64,000 nucleotides of DNA from Acetobacteraceae bacterium (GCA_024280945.1 JAMXLO010000116.1:48948-112947); one strand, 5' to 3'. Positions 9,382-18,005 are shown, counted from the stretch's first letter. Numbers and translations are program-made. Notes: generated by a model not told the origin, from the letters alone.

Positions 9382-9591
9382 TCAGGCGGAACCCGCACCG
9401 CGCTCCCGCTTGTCCGCCTCGGCGTCAAACCGATCTGCGAGCCGCCGCAGGCTGTCCGCCACCTGCTGGGTCGACGCCGTCGCTGCCATCCGCCGATACT
9501 CCAAGGCGCGTGCCCGCAGCTCGGCAACCGACTGCTCCGAGATCGGACGCGGTTCAGGCCCGCGTGGCCCCGACGTTTCACTCTGTCCCAT
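9382..9591 (-). CDS. Small hypothetical protein, helical
   Basis: 69 residues from ATG 9591. The core ISEQSVAELRARALEYRRMAATASTQ is split here only for description; it predicts two amphipathic helices rich in Ala and Arg and ending in a charged RFDAEADKRERG tail. I have seen similar short helical proteins in Rhodospirillales but assign no function. It overlaps the 3' end of an upstream Cys-rich ORF by 14 bp, suggesting a two-gene unit. It is convergent with mutL. Confidence 0.55.
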   Translation of the reverse strand: MGQSETSGPRGPEPRPISEQSVAELRARALEYRRMAATASTQQVADSLRRLADRFDAEADKRERGAGSA

Positions 9592-9721
9592 TGGCCTTCT
9601 GGTCCTCGCACCGAAGACATCGTTTCCGCTTATCGACCTCGCAGGGCGGGCATACCTCCCAGCTCGGACACTCAAGGCAGAAATCAGTGGGTTGGCATTG
9701 ACATGGATCAACGCGCGACAC
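9578..9721 (-). CDS. Small cysteine-rich protein (candidate zinc-binding)
   Basis: 47 residues if read from GTG 9721 (a longer TTG start is possible at 9787). It holds nine cysteines: a CQC cluster, then CLEC, a C-PPC group and CLRC, spaced like one or two zinc knuckles. The tail is strongly charged (EVDKRKRC, EDQKANGTE). No recognised family. It overlaps the next small gene by 14 bp. The regular C-x2-C spacing argues for a real protein, but no strong ribosome binding site precedes either start. Confidence 0.45.
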   Translation of the reverse strand: MSRVDPCQCQPTDFCLECPSWEVCPPCEVDKRKRCLRCEDQKANGTE

Positions 9722-9856
9722 GGGAACAGGGTTCGCGGGAGCCGCAGGTTCGGCGCGCCTGCCGCGGCGGCGCCATCTTTCACACAACGGTGAGTGACGG
9801 CGCTTGGCGCCTCTCGCCTACTGGTCAGTAATGGCGGCCGGCGCTACTCCGTCTGC

Positions 9857-10144
9857 ATGGGAGAACACATCCAACACCAGGGCGTCCGACGGACCGCCCG
9901 ACAACGTCCAGGCAAGCAGACCGCGGAGGTGATCGGGCGGCGCTTGCTGGAGATCATCGTCTACGGCAAGTCCTGTCGGATCGGGACGAAGCTGAGCCTT
10001 GGTGACCTGGCGGACAGCTCGGAAGTGGGTGACTGGAAGATGCCCGACTTCCGGATGGCATGCCGGTACGCGGCCTCGCAGGGGTGGCTGGTCGTCGACG
10101 AGGACAGCCTGACGCTGACGACGGCCGGGCTGGCCGCCGCATAA
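9857..10144 (+). CDS. Small hypothetical protein, possible winged-helix fold
   Basis: 95 residues from ATG 9857. N-terminal basic stretch (RRTARQRPGKQ), then helical segments and a C-terminal pattern ASQGWLVVDEDSLTLTTAGL that looks like recognition helix plus wing of a winged helix. This is an inference from pattern only. It stands alone between divergent or convergent neighbours. The stop lies 2 bp from the stop of the convergent FAH-family gene. Confidence 0.5.
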   Translation: MGEHIQHQGVRRTARQRPGKQTAEVIGRRLLEIIVYGKSCRIGTKLSLGDLADSSEVGDWKMPDFRMACRYAASQGWLVVDEDSLTLTTAGLAAA

Positions 10145-10146
10145 GG

Positions 10147-11334
10147 TCACTTCCGACGCAGCAGTCCGCGCTCGGCCATGTTGCGCATCAGGGCGCCAGT
10201 GCCGAAACTCCACGGCTCGCACCGATCAGTCGGCAACATGCGGTTGACCAACCGCCCGAGACCTGGTGCGGCGATCGTCACGATGTCCCCGGTCTTGTGC
10301 GTGAAGCCCTTGCCGGGTGCATCGCGGTCCTCGACCGGGGCGAACATTGTGCCCAAGAACAGCACGGCCCCGTCGGGATAGCGGTGATGCTGGTTCACCA
10401 TCTGCGCCACCAGATCGGCGGGATCGCGGCTGATCCTCGCGATGGAGGATGCGCCGTCCAACCTGAAGCCGTCCTCGCCCTCGACCGTCAACGACACCGT
10501 GGTCTGGCGAATGTCATCAAGGGTGAAGTGCGCATCGAACAATCGTAGGAACGGGCCGATGGCGCAGGACGCATTGTTGTCCTTTGCCTTGCCGAGCAGC
10601 AGCGCCGAGCGGCCTTCTACGTCGCGCAGGTTGACGTCGTTGCCCAAGGTCGCCGCCACGATCCGACCCGCCGATGACGCGGCCAGTACGACCTCGGGCT
10701 CCGGGTTGTTCCACGACGAGTTCGGATGCATGCCAGCGTCCATTCCGGTGCCGACCGCGGCCATCGGTTGCGCCTTGGTGAAGATCTCGGCGTCCGGTCC
10801 GATCCCAACTTCCAGATACTGGCTCCAGGCACCTCGCTCGATCAGCACCTGTTTCAGATGCGCAGCCTCGGGTGATCCCGGCTTGAGCCGGGCGAGATCG
10901 TCGCCCACCAAGCGGTTGACCACCGCGCGGATCTCCGCCGCCGCGGCCATGTCGCCGCGCGCGCGTTCCTCGATGACCCGCTCGATCATCGACAGCACGA
11001 AGGTGACGCCGGCCGCCTTGATCGCCTGCAGGTCGATCGGCGCGAGCAGCCATGGCTTGTCCCGATCGCGCTGGTCGGGCGGCGTGTTTTGCAGCGCGGC
11101 ATCGACGCTGCCGATGCGCTCGCCATCTGCATCGCGCAGGGCAGCGGCGGGATCGTCCGCTTCGCACAGGTCGCGCATGGTCGGGAACACTGCCGATATA
11201 TCGACCAGTTCGCCGTCGCGCACCGCCACCACCGAGGGACCAGCGACGTCGGGCCGCCAGACACGCCCCGCCAGTACTGCCTCTCCGGCATCCTCCGGCA
11301 GTACCGGCTGCAACGCGTCACGCAACGCCGCCAT
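10147..11334 (-). CDS. Fumarylacetoacetate hydrolase family protein
   Basis: 395 residues. The C-terminal FAH fold is recognised from AAVGTGMDAGMHPNSSWNNPEPEVVL, with metal-binding acidic residues in the NPEPEV pattern, followed by GNDVNLRDVEGRSALLLGKAKDNN. Family members hydrolyse C-C bonds or dehydrate sugar acids. The architecture and sequence resemble 2-keto-3-deoxy-sugar-acid dehydratases of non-phosphorylative pentose pathways. An enolase-superfamily sugar-acid-dehydratase-like gene lies 0.6 kb away, consistent with but not proving that role. Confidence 0.8.
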   Translation of the reverse strand: MAALRDALQPVLPEDAGEAVLAGRVWRPDVAGPSVVAVRDGELVDISAVFPTMRDLCEADDPAAALRDADGERIGSVDAALQNTPPDQRDRDKPWLLAPIDLQAIKAAGVTFVLSMIERVIEERARGDMAAAAEIRAVVNRLVGDDLARLKPGSPEAAHLKQVLIERGAWSQYLEVGIGPDAEIFTKAQPMAAVGTGMDAGMHPNSSWNNPEPEVVLAASSAGRIVAATLGNDVNLRDVEGRSALLLGKAKDNNASCAIGPFLRLFDAHFTLDDIRQTTVSLTVEGEDGFRLDGASSIARISRDPADLVAQMVNQHHRYPDGAVLFLGTMFAPVEDRDAPGKGFTHKTGDIVTIAAPGLGRLVNRMLPTDRCEPWSFGTGALMRNMAERGLLRRK

Positions 11335-11396
11335 CCTATGCCTCCCAAAGCCAGATGCGGCACCCTATACTACGGCCAACCACAGGAGGCAGGCCC

Positions 11397-11825
11397 ATGC
11401 GGCTGTTCGGCTCGTCGCACGCAACAGATACCGAGACGTTTCCAGTCTCCCATACGGATGACGAGTGGCGCGCGAAGCTGTCGCCGGCTGCCTATCAGGT
11501 GCTGCGCAAGCACGGCACTGAGCGCGCCGGCACCAGCCCGCTGAATGCCGAAAAACGCCACGGCACGTTCATGTGCGCCGGTTGCGGGCAGGAGCTGTTC
11601 GGCTCGGATACGAAATTCGAAAGCGGCACCGGCTGGCCAAGCTTCTACCGGCCGCTGGAAGGCGCCGTCGGCACTACCGAGGACCGCAGCTTCTTCATGA
11701 CCCGCACCGAGGTGCATTGCAGCAAGTGCGGCGGACATCTCGGCCACGTGTTCCCGGACGGTCCGCAGCCAACCGGCGAGCGTTACTGCATGAATGGCGC
11801 GGCAATGAGCTTCATGCCGGACTGA
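11397..11825 (+). CDS. msrB: Peptide-methionine (R)-S-oxide reductase
   Basis: Reduces methionine-R-sulfoxide in proteins. 142 residues from ATG 11397, with an AGGAGG six bases upstream. The zinc cysteines are two C-x2-C pairs (Cys60/63 and Cys108/111), and the catalytic Cys131 is in RYCMNGAAM. The GTGWPSFYRP segment is diagnostic. The usual NS after the catalytic Cys is NG here, a mild variant. The 3' end overlaps the convergent enolase-family gene by 14 bp. Confidence 0.95.
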   Translation: MRLFGSSHATDTETFPVSHTDDEWRAKLSPAAYQVLRKHGTERAGTSPLNAEKRHGTFMCAGCGQELFGSDTKFESGTGWPSFYRPLEGAVGTTEDRSFFMTRTEVHCSKCGGHLGHVFPDGPQPTGERYCMNGAAMSFMPD

Positions 11826-12972
11826 ACCGCTTTATCGCCGCCTCATCGAGAGTGACGCCGAGCCCGGGACCTTGCGGCACGTCGAGATGACCGTCGGCAT
11901 ACCGTAGCGGTTCGACGAAGATCTCGTTCTGCAGCGCGTTCATGCCGACGTCGTATTCCACCAGCGGCGGATACGGCACGTGTGCACCATGCGGATAGTT
12001 CGGCAATGACGCCACGAACTGCGTCGCGGCCGCGAGCCCGATACCGGTGCCCCACACATGCGGCGAGAGCCGCAGATGTTCGGCGGCGCACAGGATACCC
12101 ACTGTACGCGCGACATCGAACCCGCCGCACAGCGTAAGATCAGGCTGTACGATCGACACCAGACGTGCATCGATCAGCCGGCGGAAGTCGAACACGCTGT
12201 ACAGCGCCTCGCCGGTTGCCAGCGGCACCGGCGCACGCGTCTTCAGGCTGGCATAGCCGGCCCAGTCCTGCGGTGCGAGCGGCTCCTCGTACCAGTGGAT
12301 GTCGAACGGCGCGGTGCGGCGCATGCTCTCCAGCACGCCGTCTTCCGTGTAATTGCCATTGGTATCGACGGTGAGCAGCGGCGCGTCGCCGATGATGCGC
12401 CGCGCCAGCGCGACACGCGCCGCGTCCTCCGCCGGATGGCGGCCGATCTTGATCTTGAACGCGGTGAAGTCGCGCGCGGCATTGCGCTCGAGCTGGTCCG
12501 CCAGCGCGGCATCCTGGTCGTCCGCTTCGGTGAAATATCCGCCTGACGCATAGACCGGCACACGCTCGCGCTGACGACCGCCGATCAGATCGGCAACCGA
12601 CAGGTTCAACAGCTTGGCCATCGCGTCATGTGCCGCGATGTCGATGCCGCCCATCAGCGCGATCAACTGGTTCTGTGTGCCGAAGTGATACATGCGCGCC
12701 AGCGCGGTCTGCGCCGCACCGCGCTGTGCGAACACGCTGCGGCCGATATAGAGCGGCTTCACCAGTTCCAGGCAGGCACGCGTGATGGAGGGTGGTCCCC
12801 AGGCTTCGCCGATGCCCTGCACGCCATCTTCCGTGTCGAGCAGCACCAGCCCACCGCCGCGCTTTTTGGTCAGGCCGCGCGCCGAGCCGTAGCCCTTGCC
12901 CGGCGGCAGGGTGAATTCGAGCGGTATGACTCGGATATCGCGTATCCTGGACACGGCGCTCCCCAGAGGCAT
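11812..12972 (-). CDS. Mandelate racemase/muconate lactonizing enzyme family protein
   Basis: Enolase-superfamily TIM-barrel enzyme acting on a carboxylate substrate through a metal-stabilised enolate. About 386 residues from ATG 12972 (a longer ORF reaches 13008). Seen are the KIKIG catalytic-lysine motif, the metal ligands in VDTNGNY, EEPLAPQD and the later ATGEALYS segment, and SPHVWGTGIG near the C-terminus. These are typical of sugar-acid dehydratases or racemases of this superfamily. The exact substrate cannot be read from sequence. Confidence 0.85.
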   Translation of the reverse strand: MPLGSAVSRIRDIRVIPLEFTLPPGKGYGSARGLTKKRGGGLVLLDTEDGVQGIGEAWGPPSITRACLELVKPLYIGRSVFAQRGAAQTALARMYHFGTQNQLIALMGGIDIAAHDAMAKLLNLSVADLIGGRQRERVPVYASGGYFTEADDQDAALADQLERNAARDFTAFKIKIGRHPAEDAARVALARRIIGDAPLLTVDTNGNYTEDGVLESMRRTAPFDIHWYEEPLAPQDWAGYASLKTRAPVPLATGEALYSVFDFRRLIDARLVSIVQPDLTLCGGFDVARTVGILCAAEHLRLSPHVWGTGIGLAAATQFVASLPNYPHGAHVPYPPLVEYDVGMNALQNEIFVEPLRYADGHLDVPQGPGLGVTLDEAAIKRFSPA

Positions 12973-13000
12973 CGAGGTCAGCCAGTATAGGACGTCCGTA

Positions 13001-13157
13001 CTCGTCATCCCAGCAACGCGTCATCCCCGCGCACCTCGTCATCCCCGCGCACCTCGTCATGCCCGCTCGCCTCGTCATCCCCGCGAAAGCGGGGATCCAG
13101 CCCATCCGTCAGTACACACGGCGAGACTGGATTCCCGCCTGCGCGAGAATGACGGAC
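13001..13157. repeat. REP-like palindrome with tandemly repeated left arm
   Basis: The palindromic element (CGTCATCCCCGCGAAAGCGG ... ATTCCCGCCTGCGCGAGAAT) runs from 13073 to about 13157. In front of it the left arm is repeated: 18-bp units start at 13019, 13037 and 13055, with a degenerate one near 13001. The same family occurs near 23506 and 31038 in this window. It fills the gap between DAHP synthase and the enolase-family gene, which are both on the minus strand. Confidence 0.8.
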
Positions 13158-13168
13158 TGACGGACTGT

Positions 13169-14548
13169 CTATTCCGCTGCCATCGGCAGCACTGTTGAAC
13201 GTCGCCTGTCGCGCTCTGCCTTCAGCTCCTCTGCGACGAGGAAGGCCAGCTCCAGCGCCTGCGAACCGTTCAGCCGAGGATCGCAATGCGTGTGATAGCG
13301 GTCCTCCAGCGTTGCCTCATCGATCTGCTGCGCCCCACCGGTGCACTCGGTGACGTCCTTGCCGGTCATCTCGATATGCATGCCGCCCAGCCGGCTGCCC
13401 TCCGCCCGATGCACGGCGAAGCAATCGGACAACTCGCGCATGATCCGTTCGAATGGCCGCGTCTTGCGGCCGGACGCGGTCGCAACTGTGTTGCCGTGCA
13501 TCGGATCGCACGCCCACACGACGCAGCGTCCCTCGCGCTGCACCGCTCTGATCAGAGGCGGCAGGACATCGCCGACCCGGTCGGCGCCGACCCGCGTGAT
13601 CAGCGTCAGGCGCCCCGGTTCGTTCTGCGGGTTCAGTAGGTCGATGAGCCGCAGCACTTCGTTTGGCGTCATCGCCGGCCCGCATTTCAGTCCAAGCGGA
13701 TTGGCCACGCCGCGGAGAAATGCGACATGTGCGCCATCCGCCTGGCGCGTGCGCTCACCGATCCACGGCAGGTGCGCGGAGCACCCATACCAGTCACCGG
13801 TCAGGCTGTCCTGACGTGCCAGCGGTTCCTCGTAGTTCAGCAGCATCGCATCGTGACTGGTGTAAAGCTCGGTCGCACGCAGCTGCGGCGCATTGCGTGC
13901 AGCGAGGCCGCATGCCGTCATGAAAGCGAGCGACTCCTCGATGCGCCGGCAGATATCCGCATAGCGTTCGCCCTGCGGTGACGCGGCGACGAAGGCCTGG
14001 TTCCATTGCTGCACGCGTGCGAGATCGGCAAAGCCGCCCTGGGTGAAGGCGCGCAGCAGATTGAGCGTGACCGCCGACTGATGATACGCGCGCAGCATCC
14101 GCTGCGGATCGGGTGTGCGCGCCGCGGCATCGAACGCGATGCCGTTGACGATGTCGCCGCGATACGACGGCAGCGTGACCCCGCCCTGGGTTTCCGTCGG
14201 CTGCGAGCGTGGCTTGGCGAATTGTCCCGCGAGGCGTGCCACCTTCACCACCGGCACCGCGGCGGCGAAGCTCAGCACCACCGCCATCTGCAGCAGCACT
14301 TTCACCGTGTCGCGCACCGCATTGGCGTGGAACTCGGCAAATGATTCGGCGCAGTCACCGCCTTGCAGCAGAAACGCCTCGCCCGCCGCGACACGTGCCA
14401 GGTGCGCCTTCAGCACGCGCGCCTCGCCGGCAAAGATCAGCGGCGGCAATGCACGCAGCTCCGCCTCCACGGCGTCGAGCGCCAGCTTATCGGGATATTG
14501 CGGCGCCTGCGCGATCGGACAGGCGCGCCAGTCGTGTTTTGTCCACAT
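13169..14548 (-). CDS. 3-deoxy-D-arabino-heptulosonate 7-phosphate synthase, class II
   Basis: First enzyme of the shikimate pathway: joins phosphoenolpyruvate and erythrose 4-phosphate. 459 residues, plant/actinobacterial-type class II family. Landmarks are [51 protein letters not shown] and the metal-binding WACDPMHGN and [12 protein letters not shown]. Transcription enters through a leader region with an aromatic-rich 21-codon peptide and a terminator (14778-14892) and a 50-codon ORF that ends 6 bp before this start. This suggests attenuation by aromatic amino acid supply. Confidence 0.96.
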   Translation of the reverse strand: MWTKHDWRACPIAQAPQYPDKLALDAVEAELRALPPLIFAGEARVLKAHLARVAAGEAFLLQGGDCAESFAEFHANAVRDTVKVLLQMAVVLSFAAAVPVVKVARLAGQFAKPRSQPTETQGGVTLPSYRGDIVNGIAFDAAARTPDPQRMLRAYHQSAVTLNLLRAFTQGGFADLARVQQWNQAFVAASPQGERYADICRRIEESLAFMTACGLAARNAPQLRATELYTSHDAMLLNYEEPLARQDSLTGDWYGCSAHLPWIGERTRQADGAHVAFLRGVANPLGLKCGPAMTPNEVLRLIDLLNPQNEPGRLTLITRVGADRVGDVLPPLIRAVQREGRCVVWACDPMHGNTVATASGRKTRPFERIMRELSDCFAVHRAEGSRLGGMHIEMTGKDVTECTGGAQQIDEATLEDRYHTHCDPRLNGSQALELAFLVAEELKAERDRRRSTVLPMAAE

Positions 14549-14554
14549 GGCGCG

Positions 14555-14707
14555 TCACGCCGAAGGCGTGTCTTCGACACGACATGCCGCAGGCGTGTCT
14601 TCGGCACGTCGCTTTCGCGATGGCGCCGGCTGCGGCGAGGGTTGCGGAGCCGGTCTGGGTACCGATGGTCCGGTGACCACATCGAAATCGAAATCTGAAC
14701 GCTGCAT
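14555..14707 (-). CDS. Small ORF in the DAHP synthase leader
   Basis: 50 residues with a strong AAGGAGG six bases before its ATG, ending 6 bp before the DAHP synthase start. The N-terminus is MQRSDFDFDVVTGPS, the middle is Pro-rich, and the end repeats EDTP twice from two imperfect copies of a CGAAGACACGCC hairpin repeat. It lies downstream of the attenuator. It may simply couple translation into the synthase gene, or be a small conserved protein. No family is recognised. Confidence 0.5.
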   Translation of the reverse strand: MQRSDFDFDVVTGPSVPRPAPQPSPQPAPSRKRRAEDTPAACRVEDTPSA

Positions 14708-14777
14708 GCGGGGCCTCCTTCAGTTGAAGGCCGCTCCTGCCTTGGCGAATTTCGTGTTTCGATGCAGCAGAAATACG

Positions 14778-14801
14778 AAAGCCGCCCTGGGGGGCGGCTT
14801 T
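14778..14801 (-). terminator. Leader terminator (attenuator) of DAHP synthase
   Basis: A perfect 10-bp stem, AAAGCCGCCC pairing with GGGCGGCTTT around a 4-nt loop, at 14778-14801. On the minus strand it is followed by TTTCGTATTTCT-like U-rich sequence. It lies 26 bp after the stop of the leader peptide. The GGCGGC at the end of the leader reading frame (14831-14836) is complementary to the stem's 5' GCCGCC, giving a possible antiterminator. Confidence 0.7.
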
Positions 14802-14826
14802 GGGTTCCTGCTAGTGGTGCACGATC

Positions 14827-14892
14827 CTAGGCCGCCGGTCTGTACCAGCGGTACCAAAATCGCGTGGCGGAAACGATAAGCGTCCGTGCCAT
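14827..14892 (-). CDS. Aromatic-rich leader peptide of DAHP synthase
   Basis: 21 codons from ATG 14892 to TAG 14829-14827, encoding MARTLIVSATRFWYRWYRPAA. The run Phe-Trp-Tyr-Arg-Trp-Tyr covers all three aromatic amino acids just before a terminator hairpin. This is the classic layout of ribosome-mediated attenuation. The codons themselves form a small GTACC-GCT-GGTAC hairpin. The ribosome binding site is weak. A CATAAT at about 14935-14940 could be a -10 element, but no good -35 is seen. Confidence 0.75.
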   Translation of the reverse strand: MARTLIVSATRFWYRWYRPAA

Positions 14893-15173
14893 GGGCGAGA
14901 ACTACCGCAGGTGCCGGGAAATAGGCAAGAGGGTATTATGGCCCCACACCGCGATGCCGGCAGCAAACGAGAGCAAGGACCGGATGGCCGACGCTGGGAG
15001 AGCCCGAGGATGCTCCTCACCCGGCAGCTTGGGACGCATCGGAGAAACGCCTGCGCCTCCGCGGTCAGGCAAAAGCCCGCATCGGCAAATTCAATCGGAG
15101 CCCGAAGCCATCCATGCCACGCAGCATCGCACCCAGGACATACGGCACGGTAAGTGCGTCACGGCAGAAAGCG
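14893..15173. other. Intergenic region, no supported gene
   Basis: About 280 bp between the minus-strand leader of DAHP synthase and the plus-strand thioesterase. Open frames exist on the plus strand but lack ribosome binding sites and any recognisable sequence. The region must hold the promoters of both divergent units. I cannot place them with confidence apart from a possible CATAAT -10 for the minus strand. Confidence 0.5.
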
Positions 15174-15596
15174 ATGACCGGGCTTGAGTTCGTCCAAGGT
15201 CTTGCCAGTGGATTGCTTCCTCTGAACACCATCGCGCAAACCCTTGGCTACGATATAACCGAGGCGGAACACGGCCGTGTCGTCATCGTCGCTCAACCTG
15301 ACGACAGGTTGCTCAATCCCGCCGGCACCGTGCACGGCGGGTTTTCAGCAACCCTTCTCGACAGCTGTATGGGACTGGCGGTGCATTCGACATTGGAGAA
15401 GGGGATTGGCCAGACGACGCTGGAATTCAAGATTTCGCTCGTGCGGCCGATCACGCCGGATACTGGGATGATCAAGGCCGAAGGCACCGTACTGAACAGG
15501 GGGCGCCGTATCGGCACCGCCGAAGGGCGGATCACGGATCGTGATGGCCGGCTGCTGGCGCACGGCACCACCACATGCCTGATTTTCGAAACCTGA
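15174..15596 (+). CDS. PaaI family thioesterase
   Basis: Hotdog-fold acyl-CoA thioesterase. 140 residues from ATG 15174, chosen because the family conserves TGLEFVQGLASGLLP at the N-terminus; a 20-codon upstream extension from 15114 is possible. The signature HGGFSATLLDSCMGLAV is at about residue 45-60, and the C-terminal half ends in GRLLAHGTTTCLIF. These enzymes clear aryl- or acyl-CoA; the substrate is unknown here. It is convergent with a DUF1028 gene 10 bp away. Confidence 0.85.
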   Translation: MTGLEFVQGLASGLLPLNTIAQTLGYDITEAEHGRVVIVAQPDDRLLNPAGTVHGGFSATLLDSCMGLAVHSTLEKGIGQTTLEFKISLVRPITPDTGMIKAEGTVLNRGRRIGTAEGRITDRDGRLLAHGTTTCLIFET

Positions 15597-15606
15597 GGTC
15601 GCAAGC

Positions 15607-16263
15607 TCAGATGATCGCCGGATTATCGGGATCCAGCGCGCGCAGCAGGTAGGCGTTGCTCTCCGGCTCATAGCGCTGCCACAGCGCGCGCAGTTCGGCG
15701 ATCGGCATGTCGTGCCAGTCGACTCGCAGATCGATCAGCGGGAAGCTTTCATGCTCCACCACGAGCAGATGCGCGCTGCGCACCGGAACGTGCTCGCCGC
15801 CGGCGGCAAGCCCTTCTTCCAATGCGTGCACCAGACGCTCTGCCAACGGCGCCGTGGCATCGGCCTGAAAGGCGCGCAGCATTGCCGCCGGGACGCGCGC
15901 CGTCGCCAGAATGTTGCCGATCGCGCAGACGTCCTGCGCCGGCGCGGCGCTCATCTCCGGCTTGGTGCGGGTCCCGCTATGGGCGGCGGTATTGCCTGCC
16001 GCATCCAGCACCGCAAGCTGGCGCCACTGTGCATGGCGCGTCGATGCGACCAGTGCGTCCAAAGTCTCCTGCGCCGAACAGCCAGAACGCAACAGCGCGA
16101 GCCCACGTGGCCCAAGGCGCGGGTCCGTGCGATGCTGCGTCAGCACTGCACCAACACCGGCCTCGCAATAGCTGCACCGCGCCCCGACGGCGATCGACGA
16201 TGTCGCGACAGCAGCGCCCAGCTGGCCGGTGCGTGCGCAGCGGCCGACAAGTGAGAAGGTCAT
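15607..16263 (-). CDS. DUF1028 domain protein (Ntn-hydrolase-like)
   Basis: 218 residues from ATG 16263. The N-terminus MTFSLVGRCARTGQLGAAVATSS, described here in part, is the classic DUF1028 beginning, followed by VGAVLTQHRTDPRLGPRGLALL and the TRHAQWRQLAVLDAAG segment. The family has an Ntn-hydrolase-like fold and is often found near peptidase or amidohydrolase genes; its reaction is not established. The start codon lies only 3 bp from the divergent EamA start, so the 5' signals of both genes overlap the other's coding sequence. Confidence 0.85.
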   Translation of the reverse strand: MTFSLVGRCARTGQLGAAVATSSIAVGARCSYCEAGVGAVLTQHRTDPRLGPRGLALLRSGCSAQETLDALVASTRHAQWRQLAVLDAAGNTAAHSGTRTKPEMSAAPAQDVCAIGNILATARVPAAMLRAFQADATAPLAERLVHALEEGLAAGGEHVPVRSAHLLVVEHESFPLIDLRVDWHDMPIAELRALWQRYEPESNAYLLRALDPDNPAII

Positions 16264-16266
16264 CGG

Positions 16267-17220
16267 TTGTCGAAGGCTTCCCCTGCCCCTGTTGACGTCC
16301 TGGTACCCCGGACCCTCGTCGCATGCGACGACGGTAAGCAAAGCCTGGCAGCCGGTTTCATCCAACTTGCCACATCAGTGATCCTGCTCAGCAGCGCATG
16401 GCCGCTGACCAAGATCGCTATCGGTATCGGTAGCACACCGATCTGGTTTGCAGAAGGCCGAGCTTTAGTATCAGGAGCAACAATCGCCACGATCCTCGCC
16501 CTGCGGCGGCGATTGCGCGTGCCAGTTCGGAAGGATCTTCCCGCGCTGGTTGCGGTCGGCGTATGCCAGCTTGGACTCTACTTCGCGTTCGCGCACGAGG
16601 CCGTTGCCTGGGTCGCGGCTGGACGCACGGCGATCTTGGCCAACACGACGACGATCTGGATCGCGCCGCTATCCCTGATCTTCCTGCGCGAGCACATCTC
16701 GCTGCACCGATGGCTTGCTGCCGGCTTTGGTCTTGCGGGCGTGGTGGTGTTGATGAGTCCTTGGGCAATCGATTGGTCGTCGCACGAAATATTGGTCGGG
16801 AATGCTTTCCTCCTCGCCGCCTCGCTGTCCTGGTCAGTGGCCATCATCGTCACCCGCGTCGCCACGCCACGGTCCACCATGTTCGAACTGTTGCCTTGGT
16901 GCTTCGCCATCAGCGCGCTGATGTTGGCGCCGCTCGCGCTCTGGCATGCGCCGGGCGGCGGCATCGGGACGCAGCCGATGTCGTGGCTTGCGTTGGCCTA
17001 TATCGGCCTGATCGCCGGGCCGTTCGGCACCTGGTGTGTCGTCGAGGCAACCGCGGCGCTGCCGGCGATGGTCTCCTCGGTCGGCTTCCTGACCACGCCG
17101 GCGATCAGCCTGCTGCTCGCCAGCGTTCTGCTTGGCGAGCCCATCACCACGGATCTGCTCGCCGGGTGCGCACTGATCGTGCTTGGCGTCGGCTTTACCG
17201 CATGGCCCGTACGGCAATGA
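16267..17220 (+). CDS. EamA family (DMT superfamily) transporter
   Basis: 317 residues with about ten hydrophobic segments, in two repeats of the EamA fold (GLYFAFAHEAVAWVAAGRTA in the first, ALAYIGLIAGPFGTWCVVEA in the second). An inner-membrane exporter or importer of small metabolites; substrate unknown. A TTG start is used because no ATG or GTG lies in frame near the first membrane segment. The end overlaps the next gene at ATGA, so the two are likely co-translated. Confidence 0.85.
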   Translation: MSKASPAPVDVLVPRTLVACDDGKQSLAAGFIQLATSVILLSSAWPLTKIAIGIGSTPIWFAEGRALVSGATIATILALRRRLRVPVRKDLPALVAVGVCQLGLYFAFAHEAVAWVAAGRTAILANTTTIWIAPLSLIFLREHISLHRWLAAGFGLAGVVVLMSPWAIDWSSHEILVGNAFLLAASLSWSVAIIVTRVATPRSTMFELLPWCFAISALMLAPLALWHAPGGGIGTQPMSWLALAYIGLIAGPFGTWCVVEATAALPAMVSSVGFLTTPAISLLLASVLLGEPITTDLLAGCALIVLGVGFTAWPVRQ

Positions 17221-17987
17221 TGCTGCACGCCATCGACGCGGGCCAGGGCGATCCGCCATTGGCGCTGCTGCACGGCCTGTTCGGATCCGCACGCAACTTC
17301 GGCTCGGTGCAGCGCGCGTTTGCCACGCATCGGCGCACCATCGGGCTCGATCTACGCAACCACGGATCCAGTCCGCATGATGCCGACATGCGCTACACCA
17401 GCATGGCAGCTGACGTGTTGCAGACACTCGATGCCATGGGCGCATTGCCGGCTACGCTGCTCGGGCACTCGATGGGCGGCAAGGCGGCGATGCAGGCCGC
17501 ACTGACACAACCCGGCGCGGCCGCGCGTCTGATCGTTGCCGACATCGCGCCGGTGCCAAATCCGCCGCATCTGCGGCCGGTTGCCGCTGCCATGGCGTCA
17601 TTGCAGCTGGGGCCGGGTATGACGCGGGCCGAGGCCGATGCGGCGTTGGCGGACGCGGCGCCCGAGGCAGGCATGCGCGCGTTCCTGCTGCAGAACCTGC
17701 AGTTCGGACAGACGCCACACTGGCGCATTGGCCTGCAGGAGATCATTGCCGGTTTCGCCGACATCGAGGCGTGGGATGCGCCAACCGGCGCGCGGTATGA
17801 CGGCCCGACATTGTTCATTGCCGGCGCCACGTCGCATTACATCAGGCCAGAGCATCGGCCGATCATCCGCTCCTTGTTTCCGCGTGCACGGTTCGTCACG
17901 TTGAAAAATGCCGGCCACTGGCTGCACGCCGACAATCCGTCGGGCTTCATCGCGGTGGTCGAGGCGTTTTTGACAGCCTCCGCCTGA
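17217..17987 (+). CDS. Alpha/beta hydrolase (YbfF-like esterase)
   Basis: 256 residues. The N-terminal LLHGLFGSARNFGSVQRAFA and the nucleophile elbow GHSMGGKAAM are those of the YbfF-type esterases. The catalytic His is in NAGHWLHADNP near the C-terminus. The ATG overlaps the stop of the EamA gene (ATGA). An adjacent in-frame ATG three bases downstream is an equally good start. It is followed at 18 bp by aconitase X, which may share the transcript. Confidence 0.88.
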   Translation: MMLHAIDAGQGDPPLALLHGLFGSARNFGSVQRAFATHRRTIGLDLRNHGSSPHDADMRYTSMAADVLQTLDAMGALPATLLGHSMGGKAAMQAALTQPGAAARLIVADIAPVPNPPHLRPVAAAMASLQLGPGMTRAEADAALADAAPEAGMRAFLLQNLQFGQTPHWRIGLQEIIAGFADIEAWDAPTGARYDGPTLFIAGATSHYIRPEHRPIIRSLFPRARFVTLKNAGHWLHADNPSGFIAVVEAFLTASA

Positions 17988-18005
17988 GGCCAGCATCATC
18001 GTCAC

